Under the pieces are notes generated by a model. It was not told the DNA's origin. It saw nothing but the letters and a program-made list of their open reading frames with translations, and did no database searches. The position numbers and the translations under genes were made by a program. A DNA stretch of 64,000 nt from Pisaster brevispinus (taxonomy: Eukaryota; Echinodermata; Asteroidea; Forcipulatida; Asteriidae): the NCBI GenBank assembly GCA_023634235.1, contig JAMKCF010000030.1, positions 1,984,001 to 2,048,000 on the forward strand. Reading direction: 5' to 3'. Positions 44,996-56,100 of this stretch are shown in pieces (the first letter of the stretch is position 1; each line of letters opens with the position of its first letter).

Positions 44996-47432
44996 TTTTG
45001 GCAATTTTATGGTTTCAAGTGATAGAGCACGGACTCCTGAAGACAGTTTACTGGTGATGACCGGAAAAAAGATGCATAGTTTGTCAGATATTGAGAATTT
45101 TGTGAGTTTAGTTATGTGTCCGAAAAACCAAAAAATTGACCATGCCGGCATGGTCAAAATTTCAAGATTTTGGGTCAAATTTTGTTTGGCAATTTTATGG
45201 TTTCAAATGATAAAGCACAGAATCCAGAAGATAGTTTACTGGTGCAGACATAAAAATGATGCATAGTTTGTCAGATGATGAGAACTTTCTTGAGTTTAGT
45301 TATGGGTCTGAAAAACCAAAAAATAGACCATGCCGGCATGGTCAAAATTTCAAGATTTTGGGTCAAAAATATTTTGGCAATTTTATGGTTTCAAATGATA
45401 GAGCACGGACTCCTGAAGACCGTTTACTGGTGCAATCTGGAAAAATGATGCATAGTTTGTCAGATAATGAGAATTTTATCTGTTTAGTTATGGGTCCGAA
45501 AAACCAAAAAATCTACCATGCCGGCATGGTCAAAATTTCAAGATTTTGGGTTAAAAATCTTTTGGCAGTTTTATGGTTTCAAATGATAGAGCACTGACTC
45601 CTGAAGACCGTTTACTGGTGCAATCTCGAAAAAATGATGCATAGTTTGTCAGATAAGAAGAATTTTGTGAGTTTAGTTATGGGTCCGAAAAACCAAAAAA
45701 TCGACCATGCCGGCATGGTCAAATTTTCATGATTTGAGATCAAAATTCTTTGCGAATTTTATGGTTTCAAATGATAGAGCACGGACTCCAGAAGACAGTT
45801 TACTGGTGCAGACTATAAAAATGATGCATAGTTTGTCAGATATTGAGAATTTTGTGAGTTTAGTTATGGGTCCGAAAAACCAAAAAACCGACCATGCCGG
45901 CATGGTCAAAATTTCAAGATTTGGGTTGACAATTTTTTGGCAATTTTATGGTTTCAAATGATAGAGCACGGACTCCTGAAGACAGTTTACTGGTGATGAC
46001 TGGAAAAAAGATGCATAGTTTGTCAGATATTGAGAATTTTGTGTGTTTAGTTATGTGTCCGAAAAACCAAAAAATTGACCATGCCGGCATGGTCAAAATT
46101 TCAAGATTTTTTGTCAAATTTAGTTTGGCAATTTTATGGTTTCAAATGATAGAGCACAGACTCCAGAAGATAGTTTACTGGTGCAGACATAAAAATGATG
46201 CATAGTTTGTCAGATGATGAGAATTTTTTGAGTTTAGTTATGGGTCTGAAAAACCAAAAAATAGACCATGCCGGCATGGTCAAAATTTCAAGATTTTGGG
46301 TCAAAAATCTTTTGGCAATTTTATGGTTTCAAATGATAGAGCACGGACTCCTGAAGACCGTTTACTGGTGCAATCTGGAAAAATGATGCATAGTTTGTCA
46401 GATAATGAGAATTTTGTGAGTTTAGTTATGGGTCCGAAAAAACAAAAAATCGACCATGCCGGCATGGTCAAAATTTCAAGATTTTGGGGTAAAAATCTTT
46501 TGGCAGTTTTATGGTTTCAAATGATAGAGCACTGGCTCCTGAAGACCGTTTACTGGTGCAATCTCGAAAAATGATGCATAGTTTGTCAGATAAGAAGAAT
46601 TTTGTGAGTTTAGTTATGGGTCCGAAAAACCAAAAAATCGACCATGCCGGCATGGTCAAATTTTCATGATTTGACATCAAAATTCTTTGCGAATTTTATG
46701 GTTTCAAATGATAGAGCACGGACTCCAGAAGACAGTTTACTGGTGCAGACTATAAAAATGATGCATAGTTTGTCAGATATTGAGAATTTTGTGAGTTTAG
46801 TTATGGGTCAGAAAAACCAAAAAACCGACCATGCCGGCATGGTCAAAATTTCAAGATTTGGGTTGACAATTTTTTGGCAATTTTATGGTTTCAAATGATA
46901 GAGCACGGACTCCTGAAGACAGTTTACTGGTGATGACTGGAAAAAAGATGCATAGTTTGTCAGATATTGAGAATTTTGTGAGTTTAGTTATGTGTCCGAA
47001 AAACCAAAAAATTTACCATGCCGGCATGGTCAAAATTTCAAGATTTTGGGTCAAATTTTTTTTGGCAATTTTATGGTTTCAAATGATAGAGCACAGACTC
47101 CAGAAGACAGTTTACTGGTGCAGACATAAAAATGATGCATAGTTTGTCAGATGATGATAATTTTGTGAGTTTAGTTATGGGTCCGAAAAAACAAAAAATA
47201 GACCATGCCGGCATGGTCAAAATTTCAAGATTTTGGGTCAAAAATCTTTTGGCAATTTTATGGTTTCAAATGATAGAGCACGGACTCCTGAAGACCGTTT
47301 ACTGGTGCAATCTGGAAAAATGATGCATAGTTTGTTAGATGATGAGAATTTTGTGAGTTTAGTTATGGGTCCGAAAAACCAAAAAATAGACCATGCCGGC
47401 ATGGTCAAAATTTCAAGATTTCAATGGTTATA

Positions 47433-48299
47433 GCATATAGACTGTTAGGGTGACACATCAAGGCCTGGAGCAGGCTTCTCAATAAGCTAAGATTGATCTA
47501 AACTGTGTATCAATCTCAGTTGCCAAGCAAATCACTTTACTGTAATTCTTGTCAAAACATCTTAAGATGAATCTAAGTACTTTGTGAAATCATAGAGAAA
47601 GGACCACGGAAGGACTTTCTCTATGGTGAAATCAAGCTCTGGAATTCTACCTTGAAATGAGCACGGCCATTTTCATTTTGCAAAGGGCATTCCCAACAAT
47701 ATTAAAGTCTATTGGAAATTTTTAGTCATCAAGGCCAAGACCAGGGCAACACTGAAGGCCTCGCGCTTTGTGGCCTCTATGAAAAGCCCCGCTCATACTT
47801 TCTGTGAATACGATTTTCTCAAGAGTTGAGCTGTGCTCTTGCAAAACATTCGCAGCGAAAACAGAGTTGTGACGCAAACATTTGGAAGTATAAACCAGGC
47901 TTAATTCCTGGCATGCACATCTTCTTCCTGTAGTTCAACAACAATTTATAGGTTTATTAGTTTAAAGGTAGTAGTTTAAAGTCTTATTATCCCAATGTTT
48001 TACTGTGATTCCATTTATACATGGTTTTGCTTTTTAGCTGTTGACACATTCCGACTTTATTCATTAAACACGGCACTGTAATAAAAATTTTAAAAGTTCA
48101 CAAGTTGTCCCGTTTCTTATGATATTTGATTATTTTATCTTCGTACCAAAGAGGCGTGTTCTTATGGCTGAACCAATGGAGTGTGGGTTCGATTGCGAGT
48201 GTCCTTGAGCTAGGCACTTCCTTGAGCTAGGCACTATTGAGTCCTATTGACACTATTGAGTCCTATGAACCATGCTTATAGACATTTTGCATTGGCATC
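47433..48299. other. flank right of the satellite; one MITE-A copy
   Basis: Unremarkable sequence containing a degenerate MITE-A copy at about 47770-47905 (agccccgctcatactttctg ... gaagtataaaccaggcttaa) and a small local duplication ccttgagctaggcacttcc at 48205-48245. No exon is supported. Confidence 0.5.
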
Positions 48300-48304
48300 A
48301 TACA

Positions 48305-48480
48305 GCCGCCATTCAGAGGTAAACTGATGACGAAACAATGGAAATGCACAGTTTTGTATGCGTGGTGCTCAGGATTGACCAATGAACTACCTCCATTTGA
48401 CCTCTAGGCAAGGGCACCCATCTCAAATGACGTCATGTGCATCAGGTCTATTACACTCACTCATGCGAACAGACAGTTGT
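48305..48480. repeat. dispersed repeat H
   Basis: The block cagccgccattcagaggtaa, gatgacgaaacaatgg, tgacctctaggcaaggg, caaatgacgtcatgtgca matches 59093-59245 in order. Non-coding, possibly a SINE or MITE. Confidence 0.7.
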
Positions 48481-48775
48481 TGGTAGGACTTTGTCAGATG
48501 TGGGGGGATTGTTGCCCCCCCCCCCTGGCTACACGGCTGTACTCTAATTCCAACAGCCTAAACCCTAACCCTTATGTATATGAGGGGGGTTATCGGAAGA
48601 TTTTTTAATGACTACTTTTCAAGTGAAAATGGTGTATTTTTTATCGTAAATTTGCTCGCAGGTCTTTTTTATGCACTAGTTTAATTAGTTTGGCTGAGCT
48701 AATTAGTGAACCAACTTGACCGGGTGCCTACGGATGATGGTTTGGGATATAAGGAAGACAGTAATGAAAAGATTA

Positions 48776-48959
48776 AAGCCCGGTTCATACTTCCTGCGAA
48801 CGCGAATGCGAAGCGAATATTGACGTCACAAATTCGCAACGAATAATTCGCAGCAGTTGAAATGTGCTCAACTCCTGCGAAACATTCGCTGCGAAAATGG
48901 CCATGTGACGTCAAAATTCGCTTCGCATTCGCATTCGCAGGAAGTATGAACCGGGCTTA
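48776..48959. mobile_element. MITE A (ends AGCCCGGTTCATACTTCC)
   Basis: The left end aagcccggttcatacttcct and right end complement aggaagtatgaaccgggctt enclose 184 bp with arms full of gcgaatgcgaagcgaat. TTAA occurs at or next to both ends, so a TTAA target site is possible. Other copies or parts lie at 47770-47905, about 23582-23715 and 23968-24100. Confidence 0.85.
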
Positions 48960-49261
48960 AGGAATTCAGAATTCCGTTGGCTCTGTCACAGACCGTCGTT
49001 GACAAGGTTTGCCAGCACCAAGTTTGGTGCCGGCACTAAAGTTAGTGCTGACTTCAGTCTGGTCTACTTTATCATAAACAAGGTATCCACACAAAAAGCA
49101 AGTTTGTAAACTAAATGTAGTAAGTTCTCATTCTAAATTTCGATATTATTGTAATCGTTTTAAAGAATGCGATGAGATATATATTTAAATGTTAAACACT
49201 ATTTTGCTGGGATTTTCTTATTTTCCAAACAGCACACACAGTACACAGTACAGAGTACAGA

Positions 49262-49625
49262 TTTTTTCCCTAGAGAAAGCCTGCATTTTGAAAAGATCCT
49301 TAACTTGGTATTTTTAAAACGGCGGACGAATTACCAGGCTTTTAAATCTTTCAAAGCCTGAAGAGGAAAAGCCTGCGTTTCGAAAATACCCGATACGGGT
49401 ATTTTCGAAACGGCGGAGCAGAATGACCAGGCTCTTACGTTTTTCACAAAGCCTGAAGAAGGAAAGCGTGCGTTTCGAAAATACCCAGAAGGGTATTTTC
49501 GAAACGGCGGACTGTAATTACCAGGCTTTTAGGTTTTTCAAAGCCTGAAAAGGGTAAGCCTGCGTTTCGAACATACTTTAAAGTGGGTATTTTCGAAACG
49601 GTGGACTGGAATTACCAGGCTTTAA
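49262..49625. repeat. four tandem units with internal palindromes
   Basis: Units of about 90-105 bp contain aaagcctg..., cgtttcgaaaataccc, a 5-6 base spacer, gggtattttcgaaacg, then ggcgga and aattaccaggctttt. The inner 16-bp arms are exact in the second and third units. Diverged direct repeats lie on both sides (49006-49080 and 49783-49870; also 48710-48770 and 49675-49745). Confidence 0.88.
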
Positions 49626-49991
49626 CACAAAATTCAAATCCCGAAACAGCTACATGTATTTTGTGAAACAATTATTTAATCGGGACGCATATGGATTATG
49701 ATTTGGGATGTACGAAAGACATCCGAGTAGAAACAAATAAAGATTTGACGATTTTACAGGTTCAGGGTTACGTTCGCACTGTCAATGACGGTCATTAACA
49801 AGGTTTTTGAAATTTTGTGCTGGCACTAAACGTAGTGCCGACTTCAGTCTGGTCTGTGTGGGCCTTTGTAGACAGAATCACAGACCGCAGATCCACTGAA
49901 AACCTGCCGTAGATTTTCAACTTTCAAAATGTATAATGATCCGTCTGGAATCCTTTAAATACATGTTAAGCATAAAGTATTGCTGTAAGTC

Positions 49992-50147
49992 ATGGGCAAA
50001 CAGAATAAAAGCAGGCCTGCCAGGCGGTATGAAACCAATGGAAAGAAAGACGCCGCCGTTAAACCAAAATAAATTGATGACAGTGGAATGGAATCAGGAA
50101 TGGAGTCGGATATGGAGACGGACACGGTTGCTCCAACAGAGAGACAG
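49992..50147 (+). CDS. DDX54: DDX54-like exon 1 with in-frame TAA
   Basis: ATG at 49992 opens [26 protein letters not shown], then TAA (50070-50072), then [25 protein letters not shown] to CAG|GTAAAA. A basic stretch followed by an acidic one is usual for this N-terminus. It ends in phase 0, matching the next exon. A later Met (codon 32 or 36) could restart translation. Confidence 0.6.
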
Positions 50148-53100
50148 GTAAAATAATATCATCAGCACTGGGTACTATTTATTACTTATTCCTACAATGT
50201 CCAGTGGTCATATACATAACTAGTATTTAGGCAGTGTACATATGTGAAAAATTAAGAACAATCGTATTCAGCTAACCCGTTTTTAACCAGCTTTCACTTT
50301 TATTATAATTATATAAAAATTCTAAAATAGTAATTAGTATTTAAAAAAAAGACCCCAGGCATACAGGGCCGGCTAACTGGATGGGGCGCTGTACTCCTTT
50401 AAAAAATGTTTTTAACAACTTCGGTAGTTCGATGGAAGATGTCAAAAATTTATTGAAGAGATATACTTGCAATTAATGACTGAACAGTGGATGTCAAATG
50501 TTCATGACATTAGGTAGCTATGGCCTAAGTCGCCCCTAGCAAAGCCACCCCCTGACGACAGAGTCGCCCCCCGACAAAGCTGCCCCATGTAAAAGTTTGA
50601 GTGATAAAGTCATTTTAAAAAGTGACTGTGCAATTTTTTTTTGTTTAGGCCTGACGTTTCAACTTTTGTTTTGAGTCTTTCATGAAGGCTTTTGCTTTAG
50701 CTTCCAAGAGAGGCTCCAAGTTTAATCTGCTAGAGTTGTTAACAAGTTGGTAAAAAACAATGGGGTGCCTACCCTTATTTAAAAGTCAATAATAAACAAG
50801 TTTAAAAAAAGGTACAAAATTTAATGAAAATTTAAACACATAAACTTTGTTCCATGCACGTACACCAAAACCAAGTACCGGTAATACATTTTATTGCAAC
50901 CTTTGTGGGAGGGGGTCTACCGGCGTTGGATGGTCAAATTTAAATGTTTCTTGTTTTTTATCACTTCAAAAGCCCCGAGGGACTTCATCATTCAGGAGAT
51001 CCTAAACAGGTCCATTCCACATATCTTAGATGGGGGGTTAGTTCCCAGAGTTGTGTAAAAAAACAATTATGGGCTGTGAAATGTTTTCCTTGCATACAAA
51101 TGTACACAAAATCTGGTATACCAGCGCACATAAGCACAGAGCTACACAGATCTAACCCTCTGATAAGTGAAACAATCTGTTCAGCTGTCTCTTCTCTGTA
51201 ACAGGCTTGGCTTGTCAAGTCTTGTCAACTGGTTGTTGAAGGCCACCACTCAATCAGTGCAATGAATTGAGCAATTTTTAGCCAATAGGGTGAAACGTTT
51301 CTTTCTGCCAATCACACAAAATTTGGGGATGCAAAAGCAAAGGCCCTTAGTTCTGGCAACAAGTACTTTCAGGACTCCTTGGAAAGATGACTGAAAACAA
51401 CAAAAGAAGTAAATAAAGTAAATACACATTTCCTATCACCCCAAAACATTGTGGCTTATAACTTGATATTTATTATTAAAAAGTCGCATCCCCTTAAGGT
51501 GATCCCATGGGTGCCGCTTCCCAGGTTGTATCGTAAACTTGAGTGTGATCCCTGGCTGCACGGCAGCTAACAGTTGAATGGCTTCTGACTGGCACCCCCG
51601 AACAAAGATATTGACTTATAGGGAGACCGCCAACATAGGGCTGGATAGCTCAGTTGGTAGAGCGCCGGTACGTTAATCCAGAGGTCGTTGGTTCAAGTCC
51701 TGCTTCAGTCATTTTTTCTTTGTTCAAACCCAAATTACCCCAATAAAGTAGCGAATAAAGTAGGGGACGACTTTTTCGGTGGGCGACTCTGTCAGTTTAC
51801 GACCTTGCTAGGGGGGCGACTTTGTAGTGGGCGACTTTTCTGGGGGACGAGATGACTGGTTTCCATTGGGTGTTATGGCTCTTTTTAATTGTCTTGTCAT
51901 ACTCATAGTCGTAATGGTGACTATGATAATACTGATGTTAAAAGAGAGCCATAACAACAGCCCAACAAGTTTGGCTACAGTACATGTACATCATACATGT
52001 TCATGTCATACAAGTGGCTGCTGATACATACACAGTTTACCGAAGTTACAATAATTGAAAAACTGCCAATGGACAGCATGTTCTGTATTTACAAACTACT
52101 TAGTTTTTCAGTGAAACTCAAAATATCATAATTGTGTACAACACTAGTCAACAGTACAGAATTCAAATTCTTGTTCTTACCCCCAGCCTGGAAGAATGTC
52201 CATTGCTTTTCCCAAGCTAGACGGTTACACTTCAGATGCAGAGCCCTATACAAGAGAACTTGTTAAACAGATGAACAGGAAAAAGAAGAAGTCTGGAGGT
52301 TTCCAGTCGATGGGTGAGACATTTCTTTCTTTAAATGTAGGGTCACTAATTGGTTTTTGTCATCTTTATGCTAATTTACAGGCAACATTTTAACAAAAGA
52401 TACAATCATGTGAAATTTTCAACTGAACACAGTGTTTTTTGCTTAGAAATTTACCCCAAAAGCCTGTCACTGTATTTGTACTGTGATGATATCGAATCCA
52501 TCCTTGTTTAGCAAGGTGACAGCGGGTACCAAGTACTAATCGCATCTCTTGCTGCAGCATTCGTGAACAGACACCAACCCTCAGAAATCTGAGAAACGAT
52601 TCATAGTGTGGATTTTGTCAACAAACTTTGTCAACAAACAAATTACGGGCTACTGATACGGCTAAGGCTGGATTGCAGCGTCATCATGCATTGAAGTAAA
52701 AGGCGTTTTTAGCAGAACACTTAGCAACAGTCTTAGCCGTAGCTGTAGCAACCTATTCAGTTAGGGTCTTATCCACATATTGTGATAAGAGGTCAAATAT
52801 TAATTGTTGGAGCTGATTTGTGTCGTTGTAGGTTTAAGTAATCCAGTGTTTAACGGAATTATGAAGAAAGGTTACAAGATTCCAACACCAATCCAGAGAA
52901 AGGTTAGTCATCCCCTTAAGGTGATCCCTCTCCTGCAGCTTCCAAGGTTGTATTGAAATTTGGGTGTGATCCCTGGCTTTACGGCAGTTACAGGTTGAAC
53001 GGCCTCTGACTGGCACCCCTGAACAAAGATATTGTCAAAATAGGGAGACCACCAATATCAGGGCTACGTAGCTCAGTTGGTCGAGCGCCGACACATTAAT

Positions 53101-56100
53101 TCAGAGGTCACAGGTTCAAGGCCTGAGCCCCTAGTCAATTTGTCTTTGTTCAGCCCCAAATTATTGTAAATGAATTCATCACATGATATCATGCTGGAGG
53201 CTGGCATATATGTAGTGCATCTATCTTTCCAAACCGCAGTGGATGATATCAAAATGGTAAGACAGTAGGAGGGTTGACTGTGTACTGTGTACAACCATTC
53301 ATTGCATGATATCATAATTCAGGCTGGTGTAGTTTATTTATCATTCCAAACCACAATGGATGACATTTTACAGTCAGTGTGTAGTAGGTTTTCATTATAA
53401 AGAAAATCAGCAAAAATACTTGGTAAAGGTACATCAATGTATTATACAGAGCTGGTTGGCCTGACAAAATAGTCACAGACAGTGCTCAAGTTTTGTGTGA
53501 TAATCTGTGTACATGTACATGAAACAACGAACCTGTGACAATTTGGGCTTAATCCATTGTTTGAGTCAGGAGAACATAGTGAAAAACCACTCACAACTTC
53601 CCGCTTGTAAACACATTGTCCTTAATTTTGTTTGTGAAATAACTGAAGTATTTTTAGGTTTTCAGATACAGTTTTCATAAATATGACTTCATTTCAGAGG
53701 GAAATATTTCACAGATAAAAATGCTTATGAACTTCATGTTTCTCCATTTTAAATTTGTTTGGTACACGTACACACAATAATTTGTTTATTCATTGCTGCT
53801 TTAGTTTTTATTGACCTTTCTTTACATTTTCTTGATGTTAATTTTCTTTTTTTAGTTGCATTGTTTGATGTCTTCATACCTCCCCTAAGGTTCTTAAGTT
53901 TTTCTTAAGTATAAATTAGCCTTCGTGCTGCGAAGAAATTATTTTTTTTTAATCCAACCATTTTAATCTATCTATCTATCTATCTATCCTAATCAGTAAG
54001 CTTTCAGACTGAAATGAAACTTATCCTTACCAATCCTGTATATATACCTTTAAGTTGCCATCGTTTGATTGACATACTTTGTTGAATGTTTCAGTGTATC
54101 CCGGTGATTATGGAGGGTAAAGATGTTGTTGCCATGGCAAGGACAGGCAGTGGTGAAACGGCGGCTTTCCTCCTGCCCATGTTTGAGAGACTCCATCAGA
54201 GGTCGGCAAAGTCCGGAGCAAGAGCCCTCATCCTCTCTCCTACCAGAGAGCTGGCGCTTCAGACTTTGAAGTTTTCAAAAGAGGTAACTTCTAGGGTTTT
54301 GTATATTTTTCTATTTGCTCTGATTGTCTCCTGAAGACAATCAGAGCATACTGATCGAAACGTTTAGTCTAATGTCAAGATCGATGTCAACTTAGTTTCA
54401 TTATGTTTTTTTTTCCTAGCAGACTCAAACAAGTCTATCGTAATCAGCAATGAATATGAAAAGCATTTGTGTTCATTTCACTTGTACCTTATTTTTGTGT
54501 ATGTGTAAATCAGTGAGCCATGGTGTGCATTTATGAATATTCATGAGAGAATATGCACAATGAGAGACCGTAACGGGTGAGATGTGTTACCCTTCGGCGA
54601 GTAGGTGTGTTGCTATGCATTTTTTCTGAAATTCTAGAGAACCCAAGGCAAGGCGCGGTCGTAAGGAAGACCAACCAGCCGATTTGCCGGGGCGAATTTC
54701 AAGGCGATTTTGCCTGAGCAATATACGGTAAGTATTGTCATATTTATATTGATTGCAAGGTTTTTCACTAAATCAATTTATTTCATGTCCATTAAAGTGA
54801 GTTTATTTGTAGATTATAAGAAAATGTGCTTTAAGTAGAAATCACCTATAGAACCATTTAAGCAAAGCTTTTGATATGTATTCGAAGTTCGCTATGCGTA
54901 AGGTGCTTTACTGTTACATTATGCAAGTTCATCAAAGATTTGAAGTTATTTGTTTTCCAATCAGGATAAGAGAATTAAGTCTTACTTTACGAACTTGTAT
55001 GGAAGCATACCGCTGATGAATTCACCGTTAAAAGCCGGGTGTGCAGTTATTGTATATTGTTTGTTATGTCTTTTGTTTCACACCCATTCATTTTGGAATT
55101 AGGAAATTTAATAAGTAAACTTCCGAATTTCAGATGGCTCTGAGGCTAGGCTTTTAGCCTTTAAAGTACATTGTTGTTTATGAACGTCCAGTACGACAAC
55201 TCCGACCCCAGCAACCCCGATACATGGAACCACCTGACAGAGGTCTTCCACTGCACTGAAGTTTAAGCCTGGATGTCTTGGCCGAATATCCAGTAGATAA
55301 GGTCGCTTTCTGACTTGAGGTCAGAAGAGAAATTAGATGACACACCCAGTAAGATATACGTATAAATATATCGGGTCGAAATACTACAAGACGGTTTAAG
55401 AGTCATATCTTCCAATGATATATTGAAGTGGATCTGGTTTGTTTATATAAAAGGAGCAACTTAACTTGTTTATTTTACTTTCTACAATTGATAGAGAGTT
55501 TTACTTTGACTAAATAAGTTGTTTCGCTTTGCAAATCAGGCACGCATGACATCTATAACCACCGGTTCTCTTCAGAACAAACACAACACACCCACACACA
55601 AACGAACTACTCAAAAGAGATTTTCACATGGTGTTACCACAAACCTCTCTTAGTTATACTTCCACCATGCAAAGTTTCATATCCTACTTAACAATGGGTT
55701 TACCTGGTTAGTCTGCTGCCACCTAGTGTCCCCAAAAGTCTCCCATTGCTGAATGAAATTGTTCCCTGCCGTTTAGTGTTTTAAAGCTATTTCAAGCCAG
55801 AAGTAACATCAATTTACGGCTTGAAAATGATGGGGTTTTTTGTCTTCGTGTATCTTGGCAGCTAGGTCGTTTCACATCCCTGAAGGCGGAAGTAATCCTC
55901 GGTGTGGACAAACTTGATGATCAGTTTGCGGCGATGCATGAGAAACCGGACGACATCATCGCGACGCCGGGACGCCTGCTCCACGTTCTGGTTGAGATGG
56001 AGATGAAGTTGAAGTACATTGAGTACGTTGTGTTTGACGAAGCAGACAGGTGAGAAGTAGAATTTATCATCTGCTCAGAACTGTAAGGTCATTAATTGCA

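Larger units (their letters stand above)
30520..47432. repeat. ~187-bp satellite array, about 90 monomers
   Basis: Head-to-tail monomers of mostly 186-188 bp, for example at 34347, 34535 and 34723. Order within the unit: gaccatgccggcatggtc palindrome, aaaatttcaagattttgggt, cttttggcaattttatggtt, agcacggactcctgaaga, tttactggtgca, gatgcatagtttgtcagat, gagtttagttatgggtccg. The left-edge monomers (30520-31200) are the most diverged, as expected for satellite borders; the right edge stops abruptly inside a unit at 47432. The unit is not a multiple of three, so the many 60-120-codon open frames on both strands are by-products and not genes. Confidence 0.98.

Noticed and set aside
30520..47432. Dozens of 60-160-codon open frames on both strands that look like a repeated protein family
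   Set aside because: They repeat with the satellite, which is about 187 bp and not a multiple of three. Frames change from unit to unit, and both strands are open equally.
30520..47432. CRISPR-like array because of regular repeats
   Set aside because: There are no unique spacers; the whole 187-bp unit is repeated. The host is an animal genome with introns.
51637..51712. Possible functional tRNA gene
   Set aside because: It has A and B boxes, but it is embedded in a repeated SINE with a shared body and tail, and the same unit occurs at 53059 and 24159.
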